From Styela clava (Eukaryota > Chordata > Ascidiacea > Stolidobranchia > Styelidae), in NCBI RefSeq assembly GCF_964204865.1, contig NC_135255.1:2170001-2234000 (forward strand): a stretch of 64,000 nucleotides of DNA, read 5' to 3'. Both the position numbers and the translations under genes were made by a program. The number at the start of each line of letters is the position of its first letter. Position 1 is the stretch's first letter. Of this stretch, positions 1 through 12,284 are shown one piece after another. The notes under the pieces were generated by a model. That model did not search any database, was not told where the DNA came from, and saw only the letters and a program-made list of their open reading frames with translations.

Positions 1-1804
1 AACGTTTTTAATATAGAGAAGAGGAAAAGTGAAGATAGTCATATATTATGCATGCTACGGTATATTTCGATTAACACTTTATTAGTGGGCTTTACTTGGT
101 TGAATTATGGAAAAAAATCCTGACAGAAGCCGCTATTATAATATTTCAGTGGGATAAATTGATTGCGTAAACATTCAATTCAGGAAAAAAATTGATAGTT
201 CATGTTTGTAACGCAAATTATTACGCTCAAATTAGAATAAAAACAAATCGCCCAACCCGAAACAGAATGTAATTTTTGATAACATGAATTTCCACGACCC
301 TATGGACGTGTTGCAAATACAAATTAATACGAAGGACAAAAGATATCATGCAATTGATTACCAGCCTTGTATATCGACCACGCCGAGGTTGGGTATTTTG
401 CTGTCGTTCACACATTTCGGTCCCACACACCGATCAAAAATATTTCTTATATGACATGAAATTGTTTGTAAAAATGGCGGTAATCTACTTATGAACGCGG
501 TCAATTTTTATGTCGTATATTTGAGAAATTTTTCAAGATGTGTTTAGCAATTTTTACATAAAATTCTCCAGACAGGCGTTGCACGTTTTTGTGGGTAGTC
601 TGATGACGCAAATCTGGATAACGTAAACAAGGTTTGTTCAACTTTCCAATCAACAATTTCCCCATCAAAACTCGTAAAAAGTATTATTTCATAAAAAATT
701 TTTGCCTTAAGCGTCTGGATAGATTGTTAAATTCGTTTGGGAAATACTTGAAAACGTGATCGCAAATCATATTTACCGCAACTTCATATTTATTCACAAG
801 TCACAACCGCAACTTATAACCATCGGCGTCGCTAATACGCAAAACGGCTACTTGGAGCGAAAATCAAAACACGTGACACACATTGTTTCCTCATGTTTTG
901 TTCGTTACTAAGAAGAAAAGTATTTCGCATTCTTAATCTGATGACGAGACGTCTTCGCACATTTTCCATAAAAGACGGCTCTGGCTCTAATCAAAATCAG
1001 AAGAATATCGTCACTCATCGGAGTATGAAAATTAATATTCAGAACATGTAAAAACAAAAACTTTATGGTTTTAAAATGCCTTATTGTTTGCATGGAAAAG
1101 ACTGATGCTGTAGAAAAGTTTCTTAGTTTTTTTTGTAAATTGCGCAGAATTTAAGTAGTCTATTAATTAATTGTCTTCTAGTTTAAAATTTTGAACTTTT
1201 ATTGAATGTGGGATAGTGGTTCATATTGACTTTGTGTATATAAGACACTGCACCAAGTGATATTCACATTGGTTGAGAAAGGTTTCTGAATTTTTCCTGA
1301 ATTAATTTTTGATGTCAAAAATTAGATATAGACGAGAAGCATCCTATCTATCACAATGGACTATACTTTTGTCGACATAAATAAATAAAATTATTTAACT
1401 GATCGTTTAAAATTTAGTTTTATTGTTTTAGCTGTTATTGAGTTAAAATTTTATTAGTGTGGTTTTTTATTATTCATTTTTTTTTATTTATTCTTTATAC
1501 TTAGGATATTGATATTTTCAATACATATAGAATAATTTCAATACAATGCTGTACCATCATGCAATAAACAGCTTCAGATATTCCAAGCAGATAAACAGAG
1601 ATTATGAGTCTGAAGACACAATTCTGCGACAGAAACAAAACCCTTTACTGTAAAATAAGATGAAAATTCGCTCAATACTCGTGTATTGAGCAAATTATTG
1701 AATATTATCGAAAGTTCAAAAAAAAAATTTTGCCTTCGAATTATTTTCAGCAATATTTTATTTATCAAACATATACATAAGTACAGCATTTTTTTAACTG
1801 GGAA
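1..1804. other. Gene-free upstream region
   Basis: No coding exon with family resemblance was recognised on either strand. The stretch is AT-rich. It holds a short perfect hairpin at 1670-1691 (9-bp arms, TCGT loop) about 115 bp before the first start codon of the following gene. No promoter element could be called with confidence. Confidence 0.5.
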
Positions 1805-4800
1805 ATGACGTTCAAGAAAATTCTTCTGACACTTTGTATCGTATCAATTTGGGCGTTATCTACAGAAGGTAAGTGTTCACTGATGTGCATTGTCTTCGCT
1901 GTTAAAGTGCGATTTCAACTGTTTTGACGGGAAGAAGTTGACTCAGTACAATTTCTTTTGAGGTCGTGGAGCTATTATACCAAAATGAGTCATATTTGAA
2001 CTTCCCAACGCAAAAAATATTTTCAATATTATGATAGGAGACTTACAGTCTTAGGTGGCGAATTTATATATGTGGATTTGCTTATTTTTTCATCCATCTT
2101 AAACGCTACTCACAAAATATCAGAAAATCATTGGCATTTTGTGCTAACTCAGTTTGTGTAGAGGAGTTCGTTGATTTGTGTGACTGTGATATGTCGTGGA
2201 TCTTGACGAAAATTAAATATAAAATTTTTTAAACTAATTTTGCAACATATTTATCTATCATATTTGTAAAAAATATTTCATGACTCTTAACATAGTAATT
2301 TTGAAATGTGGCAATTTTTTTTATGCTTATTTGAAATTAGGTTTGAAGTGTTGGACTTGCGAAAACCAGGCATCACCACGCGACTGTCTCCAAAGTGGAA
2401 GTTTAAAGCAATGCAGATATTTGGAAAAAGTGAGATTTTTTTGTTTTTTAGATTTTATGGACCTCATTGTTATTTCTCCATCTTTGTCAGCGAAGTTAAA
2501 TCTAGTTTAGCATATTTTCATTTTCACGTATTGCAGCAGTAAATATTATTGGTTTGTCAGACATTTACAGTACATGGCGCACTTGGTTACAAACATAACA
2601 GACTTTTAGAGTTGACCTCACAGACAAACCGCAAGTAAAAATACAACTTAATTGGGCCAATTTGAAAATATTTACTAGTGAATCAAGTGGCGAGTCTCGA
2701 GAGTGGCGAGATGAAAACAATAGACGATATAAAAATTGTTCGCCGTGGATTTTTGTAGTGTAATTAGTCGTGATAATCCTTTGAATATATGACGTATTTA
2801 GAATTAGAAGTTATTAGTAACATTTAAGTTATATAATCCCATACAGAGAGTGAATCTTGGTATTTGTTATTGCCCGTGGAATAGTTTTTCATTATTTGCC
2901 ATGTTTTGTCACTGAATCGGTTGAGCTTTTTATATCGGATCAATGACGCCACTCATTGTTGTTGGTATTTTTATTTAGTCATGTCAAACAGTCGTTCGAG
3001 TTTTCGAAGGAACCAAAACCTACATTTCTACTGGCTGCAAAGAAGTTGATGCTTGTGGACGAAATGAAGAACAGGTACAATTTGACGCCTACACTGAATC
3101 GCTAAATTTTCGAAAAGTGTGATAAGGGGGCGGATCCATAGTTTATTTTTTCATTACTTACCTACAAACGAACAAACAAGTTACCACTGACTATTACATT
3201 ACACTAGAAAATTGATATTTGGGTAAAGATTGAATTTGATACTTGACTATGTTTTTGTTTGCGTGGATTCAATCGTTTTATGGATGGTTAAAAAATTCGA
3301 ATAGTCGTCAGTTGACAAACTGCTTTACTCGAGTAATCTTCAGAAAATGAAATAGTAATGTTTTTCTTTTGATTTAACGAAAGGTATTTTGACTTTCACA
3401 CCAATTCCTATTTACATGCGTGCACAAATGTGATCTTACCGAATCTTCAATTGAAAACAATAATTTCATTCTCTAATCACGAAAAAATTGTAAAGTACTG
3501 GTTATTAGTGGCCGTAAGTTTTATTACCGTTTAAAATTTTGATTATCATCTTTGAAATCATCTCATCATCATTTCATTTTGAAATGAAAGCAAACTTCGT
3601 TGACCTTACAATCAACCAGGTTGTCATAACGAAAAATATATTTATTCAGATTCACTTAGTAGTACTTAATTTGGAATGACTCTCAAGATAATAATTATCG
3701 ACCACTTCAAAAGATAATACGTCCACTAAAGATTATGATACATAACCACAAACAATAGTCATTACTAGAATAGAAGAAAGTTCATAATTCGAAAACATTT
3801 CCGGTGATGTTAATTTCGAAAAAATTGTCCTAAAAATTCAGTGTTAACTTTTGTTTGATACTTATAGAAATATTATTCATTCTGTAACGTGGATAAGTAG
3901 CGATATAAAACACATCACAGTATTGGAAAATGCTAAACTACTACAAGTATTTCTCTTAATTTTGTTCGTAACCGTGTTTTTTTTATTGGTTATATTTTAC
4001 CCTTCCAGAATCCAAGACGTGCCTGGACTCCGACACAATGTAACGGAAATACTATGAATTCTGTATGTCGTTGTTGCTGTGGAACCGACAGATGTAACAG
4101 AAATAATCTTTTGTGTAAACCAAGAAGAGGAGGTACGTTTATCAGTATTTTGACTTTTGTATTTTAATGTAGACGAGTTCTAAAGTCCAATGATATTATT
4201 TTTTTGGTTACGCAGATGCTCCTGCACCTACCAAAGATGCAACGCCGACACCTCTTGAACGTGAGTGAATTTTTTTTATTGTTTTTTTGATAGCTTGTCA
4301 TAACGATCTCACTGGAAATTATTTTTATTCCCCATAATACTACAATTGAACGTCATACGAAATTATTTTTGTCCATTTCACCTCTTTACAGTGGTGACAT
4401 GACATGGGTACGCCAGCTAACGGCGAGAAAGTCTGTGTCGGTGAAAGACAAATTGGTGCAACGTGCAAGTTTACTTGTAACGAAGGATTTGAGTTAGTTG
4501 GTTCTCAAAACTCGCGCTGCGTTTTGAAACGGCCAAAAGCAAAATTTGGGAAATGGACATATAAAGTCCCAACGTGTGAAAAAAAACTTAAGTAAAGATT
4601 ATTTTATAAAAAAAAATATTATTCACTCGTTTCATTATTTTCACAGTACTTACTATTATATTTTTCCCGATAAGTAAGATTTCGAATACATTGAGTTTTT
4701 ATGCATTTTCAGCTTTGTGTGATGATGTTCCAACACTGTCATATGGAATGGTGGAATGTGACGCTGGAAGAAAAATAGGATCTCAATGCAGATTCTTTTG

Positions 4801-6797
4801 CAGCGGTGATCACGAGATGAGGGGACCATCGACTGTGACTTGCGAAAGAAAAGGAAAAGTTGCGAAATGGAACGAAGAATCTCCTATTTGCATTGGTGAG
4901 TTAAAGTTTCAGTAAATCAGTAAATGGTTGAGAACAGTACATTTGCTATAATGATATGATTTCGGCCCATATCACCAGCACTCAATTAATACTTTCAATT
5001 CCAGCCCCGGAACCTTCTTGCAAAGACCTCGGCAATTTACCGCACGGCGAATTTGTGTGCACGCGAGAGGATAACAAAGTCGGAACGATTTGTGGATTTC
5101 GTTGCATAGACGATGGCTACGATCTTTTATCTACCACTGACGCTATAGAATGCGTTACAGATGCCGCGGGAAAAGCAAAATGGAGCCACAGGAAACCCTG
5201 CTGTACATGTAAGAATTTTTTAATGTATTTCTGTCACAAATATTTACTAGAGTAATATAGAGTATATGAAAATGACCATCCTATGTACCAGCCGTTGTTT
5301 TTGTCTAATTATTGACAAAGTTTACATCTATACGATTGAAAAATGGCCACGGAATGCTAATCCGATAAAGAATAATAATACCGTTTATTATTCGTTCTCT
5401 ACCATACGTCAGCGTTACTAGAATTTGGAAGCAACAATGAATATATATAATCCATTAGAAATATTTATCAACAAAATAAAGTTTCAGTAGGTGGAATGTG
5501 TTTACCACAAATAAAACAATGCTCGACATCATAAATTCGTTTTATTTCTTTACAGCTCAATGTCCACCAATGGCCAAAAAAGATGTTGTGATTGTTATGG
5601 ATTCCTCTAATTCAATTAGTAATAGAGAATGGAAAATTATGAAAAGTTTTGTTGCGAATATTACTGGGTATGATATATTAATTTGAAATGAATAATAAAT
5701 AAATTTGCAATTTATTTTTTAAGAAAATACTTATTTTCGTCAATGAAATTTTTAGTGTATGATCAATGTATAAACAAAGTTTTAGATTGAAAAAATTACA
5801 TGTATCACATTATCTTGCTACATTAAGAAATATTCACTTGATAATAAAACGTTCATTGTTTGTTTTACAGAAAATTTGAAGTTTCCGAAGATGGTGTTCA
5901 GTTTGCCTTTTATCGATTTAATAGAAAAGTTGACGAAGAATCGCAAATTTTATTTGGTGATTATACAAACGACGTTGACGGACTAAAACAAGCTGTTATC
6001 GACATGCCAAAACGAGGTGGAGGTCAGTATCAAATCAATTCTTCAAAATCGAATTCAAACTTGACCGCATCTCTCGCGCTTCATATTTTTAACTTTTGAT
6101 CAAAGTGAACCTGTTATCATAGTTAGTATGAATCATATTCGAATCGAAGTTTAGTTAAGAGAAAAAACCTTTGTCCATTTGCTCTAAGCTCATTTATACA
6201 TATATTTGTAAACAAATAAGTTAATTACCAACTTACTTAATTTGATTTTAGGTACTTTCATTGGCCGCGCACTGAAGCATGCCAAGAATCACGTTTTAAC
6301 GACAAATAACAGAAAAGATGTTGAAGACTTGGTCTGGGTATTAACTGATGGCCGATCTGACGACAAACTTGACGTTGTCAGCAAAGAGTTGAGGGATTCA
6401 GGCGTTGAGGTGAGATCAATAAAAAGTCGATGAAACCATTGTTTCCCTTTTTACATTCTCGGGCATCAGAAGATTTGCATTTTCGACCTCTCAAAATAGC
6501 CAGCAATAATAAACACATTTTGATCGTAACTTATTTACTCGTAATCCCAGAAATATACAAAACCCAGTTAGAACCATTGTTTATCATTTACAAAAAATAA
6601 TCAACGACAATGTTTTTCAGATAATGGCTCTTGGAATTTCACGACAAGACAAACCAGTGGACATAAAACAGTTGATCAATATGGCCGGCCATTCAGACAA
6701 CGTTTTGGAAGTGAAAAACGGAATGAAAAGTCTGACTGACAACTTGTCACACAGAATCGTCAAAAAAATCTGCCAGTTCTCTTGCCCTGCTGAGTAA
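1805..6797 (+). CDS. Secreted Ly6/uPAR - CCP(sushi) - VWA domain protein, 12 exons
   Basis: Exons by splice sites and phase: 1805-1868, 2341-2429, 2979-3074, 4009-4132, 4216-4260, 4392-4591 (broken), 4713-4895, 5005-5208, 5556-5667, 5871-6022, 6252-6409, 6621-6797 (TAA). The start codon opens a signal peptide (MTFKKILLTLCIVSIWALS, then a small-residue cleavage region). Exons 2-4 encode a Ly6/uPAR domain: it opens LKCWTCEN and ends with a CRCCCGTDRCN motif, the family's CC-x-D-x-CN signature. Exon 5 is a Pro/Thr-rich linker. Exons 6-8 are phase 1-1 CCP modules. Exons 9-12 form one VWA domain with a DSSNS MIDAS motif near its start and a TDG motif in exon 11. Leaving out exon 6 gives an open frame of 467 residues; a repaired exon 6 would give about 534. 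No transmembrane segment or GPI signal is seen at the C-terminus, so a secreted adhesion or recognition protein is inferred. No biochemical role can be assigned. Paralogous CCP-VWA units lie on the other strand at 28.9-40.3 kb. Confidence 0.85.
2341..4132 (+). CDS. Ly6/uPAR domain exons of the Ly6-CCP-VWA gene
   Basis: Three exons (2341-2429, 2979-3074, 4009-4132) with consistent phases 1, 0, 0 and 1 encode one cysteine-rich module. It runs from LKCWTCEN through a central SCQTVV strand and a CKEVDACG segment to the terminal CC-x-x-D-x-CN pattern. This spacing is that of the three-finger Ly6/uPAR fold. The domain follows the signal peptide directly, so it would be the N-terminal module of the mature protein. 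Such folds usually mediate protein binding; the partner is unknown. Confidence 0.8.
4392..4591 (+). pseudogene. Damaged first CCP exon of the Ly6-CCP-VWA gene
   Basis: The exon has a good acceptor (tttacag) and a good donor (gtaaag), and it encodes most of a CCP module (PANGEKVC, ATCKFTCNEGFEL, a WTYKVPTCE end). Its length is 200 nt, whereas the other two CCP exons are multiples of three (183 and 204). Entering from exon 5 in phase 1, the frame hits TGA at once and the expected first CCP cysteine is missing. A two-base TG loss near 4400 explains both. At the other end an A8 run near 4580 puts the donor in phase 2, while the next exon needs phase 1; a seven-base run would fit. Skipping this exon joins exon 5 to exon 7 in frame. 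It is either a real broken exon or a pair of assembly indels. Confidence 0.7.
4713..5208 (+). CDS. Second and third CCP (sushi) exons
   Basis: Two phase 1-1 exons, 4713-4895 and 5005-5208, each encode one CCP module with four cysteines and the conserved late tryptophan. The first runs from LCDDVPTLSYG to a KWNEESPIC end. The second runs from SCKDLGNLPHGEF to a KWSHRKPCCTC end. The doubled cysteine at the end of the second module also appears in the minus-strand paralogues (KPCCRG and LPCCGTG), which ties the genes together. CCP modules are common in complement and adhesion proteins, where they bind other proteins. Confidence 0.8.
5556..6797 (+). CDS. VWA domain exons of the Ly6-CCP-VWA gene
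   Basis: Exons 5556-5667, 5871-6022, 6252-6409 and 6621-6797 with entry phases 1, 2, 1 and 0 encode one von Willebrand A domain. The first exon holds the hydrophobic strand DVVIVMDSSNS with the MIDAS D-x-S-x-S pattern. The second holds VQFAFYRFN. The third holds DLVWVLTDGRSDD. The last begins IMALGISRQ and ends with a cysteine pair before the stop (CQFSCPAE). The same four-exon plan is repeated in every VWA unit on the minus strand, so these are duplicates of one ancestral domain. Confidence 0.85.
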
Positions 6798-8384
6798 ACA
6801 CTTGTTACACAGTGATGTCGAATATGCGGAGTATTTGTATGCCCGAGTTTTAAAAGGCCTTCAAAGTTGAAATCAAATTTGTTTGTGCGAATATTATTTT
6901 GTATATATATATTTAAATTGAAACAAAACCAGTCAGACATGGTTTCATATGAAATATTCGCGGCATAAATAGACCGCGATTCGAAAGAGTGATTTTGCAA
7001 TCATCTTATCTGCTGTATTTAAAATAGCCAGTGAATTATTTTTCGTGGAAAATCATCTATTGCGCTAGTTAAAGTTATCATGTTGTATGATACATCTTTC
7101 ATCATTTCTTTCTGAGGTGCTTCACTTTCTGTTATCATTGCTATTTTTATATAGAAATTAATTTCAGTTGTTTTTATACCTTTACATTTTTATTTACCAT
7201 TTAATATAATCACGAGCAAACGCATTTACAAGTAACTAATGATGACGTGATGTATTTCGATAAGACAATTCTGGTTTTCTCAAAAGTTATTTTAGCATAT
7301 ATGTTAAATTTAAACCAATTAAAAATTATTCTAATTTATTCAAGTTACGTCGTATGTATGCTTTATTGACTATTGCTTTTGTATAATATAATTTTATCCA
7401 TCTTCAATACAATACATTCGAAATAGATATTAGAACATTCATTTCACAAAAGAGGTTTAGGCAAAGGCATTGTTGGATAATACTTCACAGACTATATTTG
7501 TACCGTTGAAAGCAACGCAAGAGATACGGATGAATTAGTTCCTTGGATCAAGTTGCGGTTAGTTGCGGGAGCATTATTAATGTAGAATTAATGTCTTCCA
7601 ACTACAAAATCAATTCAATCATTTCCTGGAAATAAACTGAATCTTTGAAACATGTAAGTGCTATTGGTTTAGAAATTAATTCGTCTTCTTCCACAATTAC
7701 ACATGAAGATACCATAACTAACATAAAGTAATATAGCCATATATATAGAAATTATGTTTGTTGGTATTGAGTTTATGTAATCGTCCATACGAAACTATGT
7801 AATCTCTTACAATGATTATTCTTGTGGTGATTTTTGCTACAGGCTTTACAGAATACTCGAATGATGTGCCAGACATGATGAAGAACAATCGCTGACAAAA
7901 CGATAATAGTTAATAGAACTAAAACGAATTTATATCTAATGGCGGGGTTGCATGACGTATGGATTTGTGCAATGAAGAAGGGTTTGCAGTAAATTCATTC
8001 TTTGTTTTGGTGATATTTGATGTGAAATATCGTTTGTTCAGCATTTTTTGTCGGATTCGTGGGCATAGTTTACTGTCGTGGAATACCTCTGTGAAGCTAG
8101 TAGAAATTTGACCGGCGAAGCGAAAAGGTCAAAAATCTTTACAGAAATGTAGGAGTGACAGTATTCTTATCATATTCATCAATTTCAGTAATTCCAAATA
8201 TAGGATACAAAAAAATGTTTGATATAAAAAAAGACCGAACAATAAAACCAAATTTAGGTTACTTCACCAACATAGCAGATTAGTACTTTAAAAAAGAAAT
8301 TCTCTTACAAAACAAAATACAATGAGTAGAATACGTATATATGGTAAGATGTAATATGTATCGTGGAAAAAAACTAATGAATTA
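6798..8384. other. Gene-free stretch
   Basis: No coding or transposon feature was recognised. The sequence is AT-rich, and the 3' UTR of the preceding gene should lie in its first part. No canonical AATAAA was found close to the stop codon. Confidence 0.4.
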
Positions 8385-9045
8385 TGAATATTACATTCCA
8401 GTAAATTTTGTCACAAAACTCGAATCTAAGCTCTAATTCTAATAGAACATATAATTTTGGGCACTCCCCTATTGAATTCGGTAAGATGAAAAAAGTTTAA
8501 TTTAGCAATTTTCGAATATTAACAGCATGTTCCTACGCACAAGAGGCATGCGATTTTATTATATATATATATATAATATCAAGTGGGATACTTGAAATTT
8601 GTCACACACCTTGAACCTAAAACTATATTCGAATTTAGAAATAGGTGTACTCCCCTGTTAAAGATGCCCCTTTTTATCAAAATTACGTGTACCCATGAAT
8701 AATTAAATTTTGCAATTTTCAAAGATTAATATCATGTCCTTCCGCATAAGAGACAAGCGATTTTAGTATTTCTCATCAATGTCGAGTACATGAAGTTTGT
8801 CGTACACGTTGAACCTAAAACTACCCGAACTTAGAAATCGGAGCAGCCCCCTGTAGAAGATGCCGCTATATATCAAAATTACTTATACCGATAAAGGTAT
8901 AAGTTTTGCATTTTGCAGAGATTAATAGCATGTCCTCCGCACAGAAGGCACGCAATATTGTTATTTCCTATCAAAGTGGAATACATTAGGTTTGTCGCAC
9001 ACCTCGAACCTGAAACTACTAGAACTTAGATTTTGGGGGGTGTTA
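8385..9045. repeat. Diverged ~200-bp tandem repeat, about 3 copies
   Basis: A landmark motif (catgtcctnngcacanaaggca type) recurs at about 8525, 8732 and 8929. In each copy it is followed by a tract like ttgtcrcacaccttgaacct and then by a cctgtaraagatgcc tract. Spacing is about 207 and 197 bases. The copies differ by many substitutions and small indels, so the array is old. An AT dinucleotide run sits in the first copy near 8563. Confidence 0.65.
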
Positions 9046-9282
9046 ATTTCAAAAAGTGTCTGGAATGGGTTCCATCTACAAGTGCGTGACGACGGTCCTT
9101 GACCGCTGTACTATCCATTTTAATTAAAAAAGGCACAAGAGAACGGCGGCAGCAGGAGGTTGGATGGCCATCGAGGCGGATGAATCTATAGCATGTCAAC
9201 GGCTCTACAGCCGACTGCAGCTATGTGAATGCTGTAAGGATTGGTGTAAAAAGCGAGTATTCTGCAAAGTTCAAATCATGAA

Positions 9283-10800
9283 ATGTCTTTAAAAATGTAT
9301 CAGATCAACAACGTTAAGAATACTGGTGAAAATCCCGATCGTCATCAAACTACTGAAGCATCGGGTATGTCTACGTGTAATATGAGAACCATCTATCAGA
9401 GTGGGAAAAAAGGCAATCTTGTAAAAGAGCTAAACATCAACATTCTGGATGTGTCAAAAGTAAGATGGCCTGGCGCTGGAAAGATAGTGTTCGATGTAAT
9501 GACGTTTCTAAACTCAGGTACCAGTAACCAACGGCATGAAAAAGGTGTAGGAAGGTTTTTCTGAATCCAAAAATGTGCAGGCTTTCGATACATTTCTGAA
9601 GACATATTCTGATTCAACTCGGTGGCAAACCCTTTGATACAGGGGTGATACAGTGCTATACTCCAACAGCTCTGAGTGTAACGACAAAGAGATCGACAGT
9701 TTTTATGATCAGTTAGACTTGGCGATGAAACAATGTAAAGCGGATGACATCAGGACCATCATGGGCGACTTCAAAGCAAAGGGTGGATGTACCAGAGACG
9801 GCGACGCAGTGAGTCCATTTAGACTGGGTGTGCGGAATGAGCAGGGTGATCGGACTGGGGAATTGCTGCAAGATGCATAATATGCTTGTCACGAACACGT
9901 TATTTGGACTTCATCTCAGAAACATTTACACCTGATGACGATTGCCGTAATCAGATTGATTTCATCTTGGTCAACAAGCGATTTAAAAATGCAATTCAAA
10001 GAGTTTGAAACTATCCGGGTGCGGATTGCAATTCAAATCAGGTTTTGCTATCTAGCAGAATACGACTGAAACTGAAGAAGATCGAGCGTTAGGCACCAGT
10101 CGCACAAAGGCAGATCAGACTACCAACGGCAGACAATGATATTAGAAATGATTTATCTCATGCAGTGTGTGAAGGAGCAGTATGCAAAGAATAAAGGCAC
10201 GGAGAGATGCGGCTGGACCTTCCTAAAGACAGCAATAGAAAAGGCGTCAGCAGAGTGGTTGTCGCACACACACTGCAATGCAAAGAAGAAGTGGATGAGA
10301 CATAAATATACTTGAAGTGAAAGTAAGAACTAAGGAGGTTGTTAAAAAACGATCCAGATAAATATCACTAGGTATAATCGCGCAAAAGACCAGTACCTGA
10401 CGGAATTGTGTAATGAAATTGGGGAACTGGAGAAAAGTGATGTCCAAGTATAGTACGAGAAAGTGCGGGAAGTAACGCAAAGAAGGTAAATGTATGTATC
10501 AAGTGATGCAGACGGCTTGATACTGATGAACAATAAGGCAGTCCTGCGCCGTTGGACTAAGTACACCAACAATCTCTATGGTGATGATGGAAGAAACCAG
10601 AAATAAAGAACACAATGGAAGGTCAATCAACAAAGCGATGTCGATGAGAGAACGCTTAGATGGAGCTGAGATGTGGTTCTATCGACGAATGCTTCAAATT
10701 TCATGAAAAGAGAAAGTGTCAAATGCTGAAGTCCTGAGTAGAATGCAGTTCGATCGATTGTTGATGCAGACCATCAAATAAAGGCGGTGTCGATTTGTTG
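9283..10800 (+). mobile_element. Degenerate RTE-like LINE fragment (endonuclease plus RT C-terminal piece)
   Basis: A broken reading frame from about 9380 encodes an AP-endonuclease start (NMRTIYQSGKKGNLVKELNI, then DVSKVRWPGAGKI). Further pieces are DQLDLAMKQCKADDIRTIMG with DFKAK, VRNEQGDRTGELLQD and, after a frameshift near 9880, the NQIDFILVN motif near 9955. This is the endonuclease often annotated as craniofacial development protein 2-like in RTE-type elements. Near 10,660-10,770 a separate piece reads GAEMWFYRRMLQIS, then a stop, then a NAEVLSRM tail, which matches the far C-terminus of such reverse transcriptases. The RT core is missing between them. The copy has several frameshifts and stops and is dead. 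Confidence 0.75.
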
Positions 10801-10989
10801 GACACCTATTTCGTGAAAACGATAGCATTGAACGGCACATCATGTAGACTGAAACTGAAGGTAGAAAGCTGGTGCTCCAGAAGTATGTATACCAATATGG
10901 AGGTAACTAATGTCGTGATTTTGTCAATCAGCGTTTTAAGTATTATAATCCTGAATCTCCTTTACACGACAATGTGAGGTTGGTGTTAA

Positions 10990-12280
10990 AGTTCCATATA
11001 TGTATTAATTCAAATGAATATTCAAAATAATCACATTTTACTATATAAAAACAATAAATTAAACTACGATGCAGCTGACAACCAAAAGCGAGTACTATTG
11101 CGAGCCTGATGAACGTGTTCGAAAAACATTGAAATAGAATCAAAGGTTGATCTCAAACAAGCTTACCATGGAAATGATTTACTGGAGGCTTCCAATACAA
11201 CGGATGCAAGTCTTTCTCCAACACTAAAGAGGTCAGATGGAACACATTATAGAGAAAACATTTCTTCCGTACGCTGCGTCTTCGAAATGGGTTCATCAAA
11301 TGCATTCAATGCAGCGCCCAATTGTAGTGACAATAGCAGAATAGTGCAGTTATTAAAGTTTCCAGCAGATGCCGAGAGAAAGAAAAAATGAGAGATGAAT
11401 TGTAGGCGGGGTGGAGGCTGGAAATCCGCCCCAGGTACTTCTTTGTGCAAGGATAGTCAAGTGGTCAGGTTACACTGATAACAGGAAAGAAGAGCTGCAC
11501 ACAGTTTCAGGATGAGGTCACGTTTAATTATACTATCCCACCTCATTTAAGACAGCTCTGACCCAAGAAAAGTTATCTCAACTGTTGGGATTGTCCAAAC
11601 AAATGAGTCAGATTAGGAAAAATGTTTTAAAGCCATCCAAAGTTAGAGCGAGTGCTTTTAATGTGTTGGATTCATTTCCTCCGTGGGCACAGCAGTATTA
11701 TAGGTATCAAGAGCAATGTGAGTAGGCAGTTAAAAGCCCCCAGGAGAGATGATGTTTAAACTATTAAATTTGGTTTGTGTTGTTATTGCGTTATCCTTTA
11801 ATAACAAGAGAGCATATGCGTTAACTTACCAGCACCTGAATCGGGGACATATAACGGTACATGAACTGTCATAGTTTTACCATGTCCCGTGGCAATAATC
11901 TATTCTTCTCCATTTAATCTCAACATGAATTGGAGTACCAAGTGATCCGAGTCACTTCTTCATTAACAAGGCAAATAAAAATCGATTCCCCGATATTCAT
12001 ATGAGGTACATACAGTACGTTAACTTACTAGTACCTGTAAGGCCACATGCCCTACCTGGTCAGATAGACCGATACACGGATTTCCCAGATCCTGCGACGA
12101 TTCCGTTTCAACGTGAATTCCAACTTTCGCAAAACACGGAAATCACCAACGTTCAAAAATCATAGCTTTTCCGGGTACCACAGTCTACCGTCCCAATAAA
12201 AAAAAATTTGGTTTCCGACTATCGCTAAACACGGGAACCATCGACGTTCGGTGAATAGTGAGCACGTGATCCGCTGATAT
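10990..12280. other. Gene-free stretch
   Basis: No intact coding region. The segment 11,800-12,280 has a look of repeat-derived sequence and shares short tracts (gcttttccgkgt and acacgggaaccat-like runs) with the SINE-like copy at 44.3 kb. No boundaries could be fixed. Confidence 0.35.
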
Positions 12281-12284
12281 GCGT

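Noticed and set aside
4404..4595. A separate small gene starting at the ATG at 4404
   Set aside because: It is the internal part of a CCP exon with normal acceptor and donor; the apparent start only arises because the frame is broken upstream.
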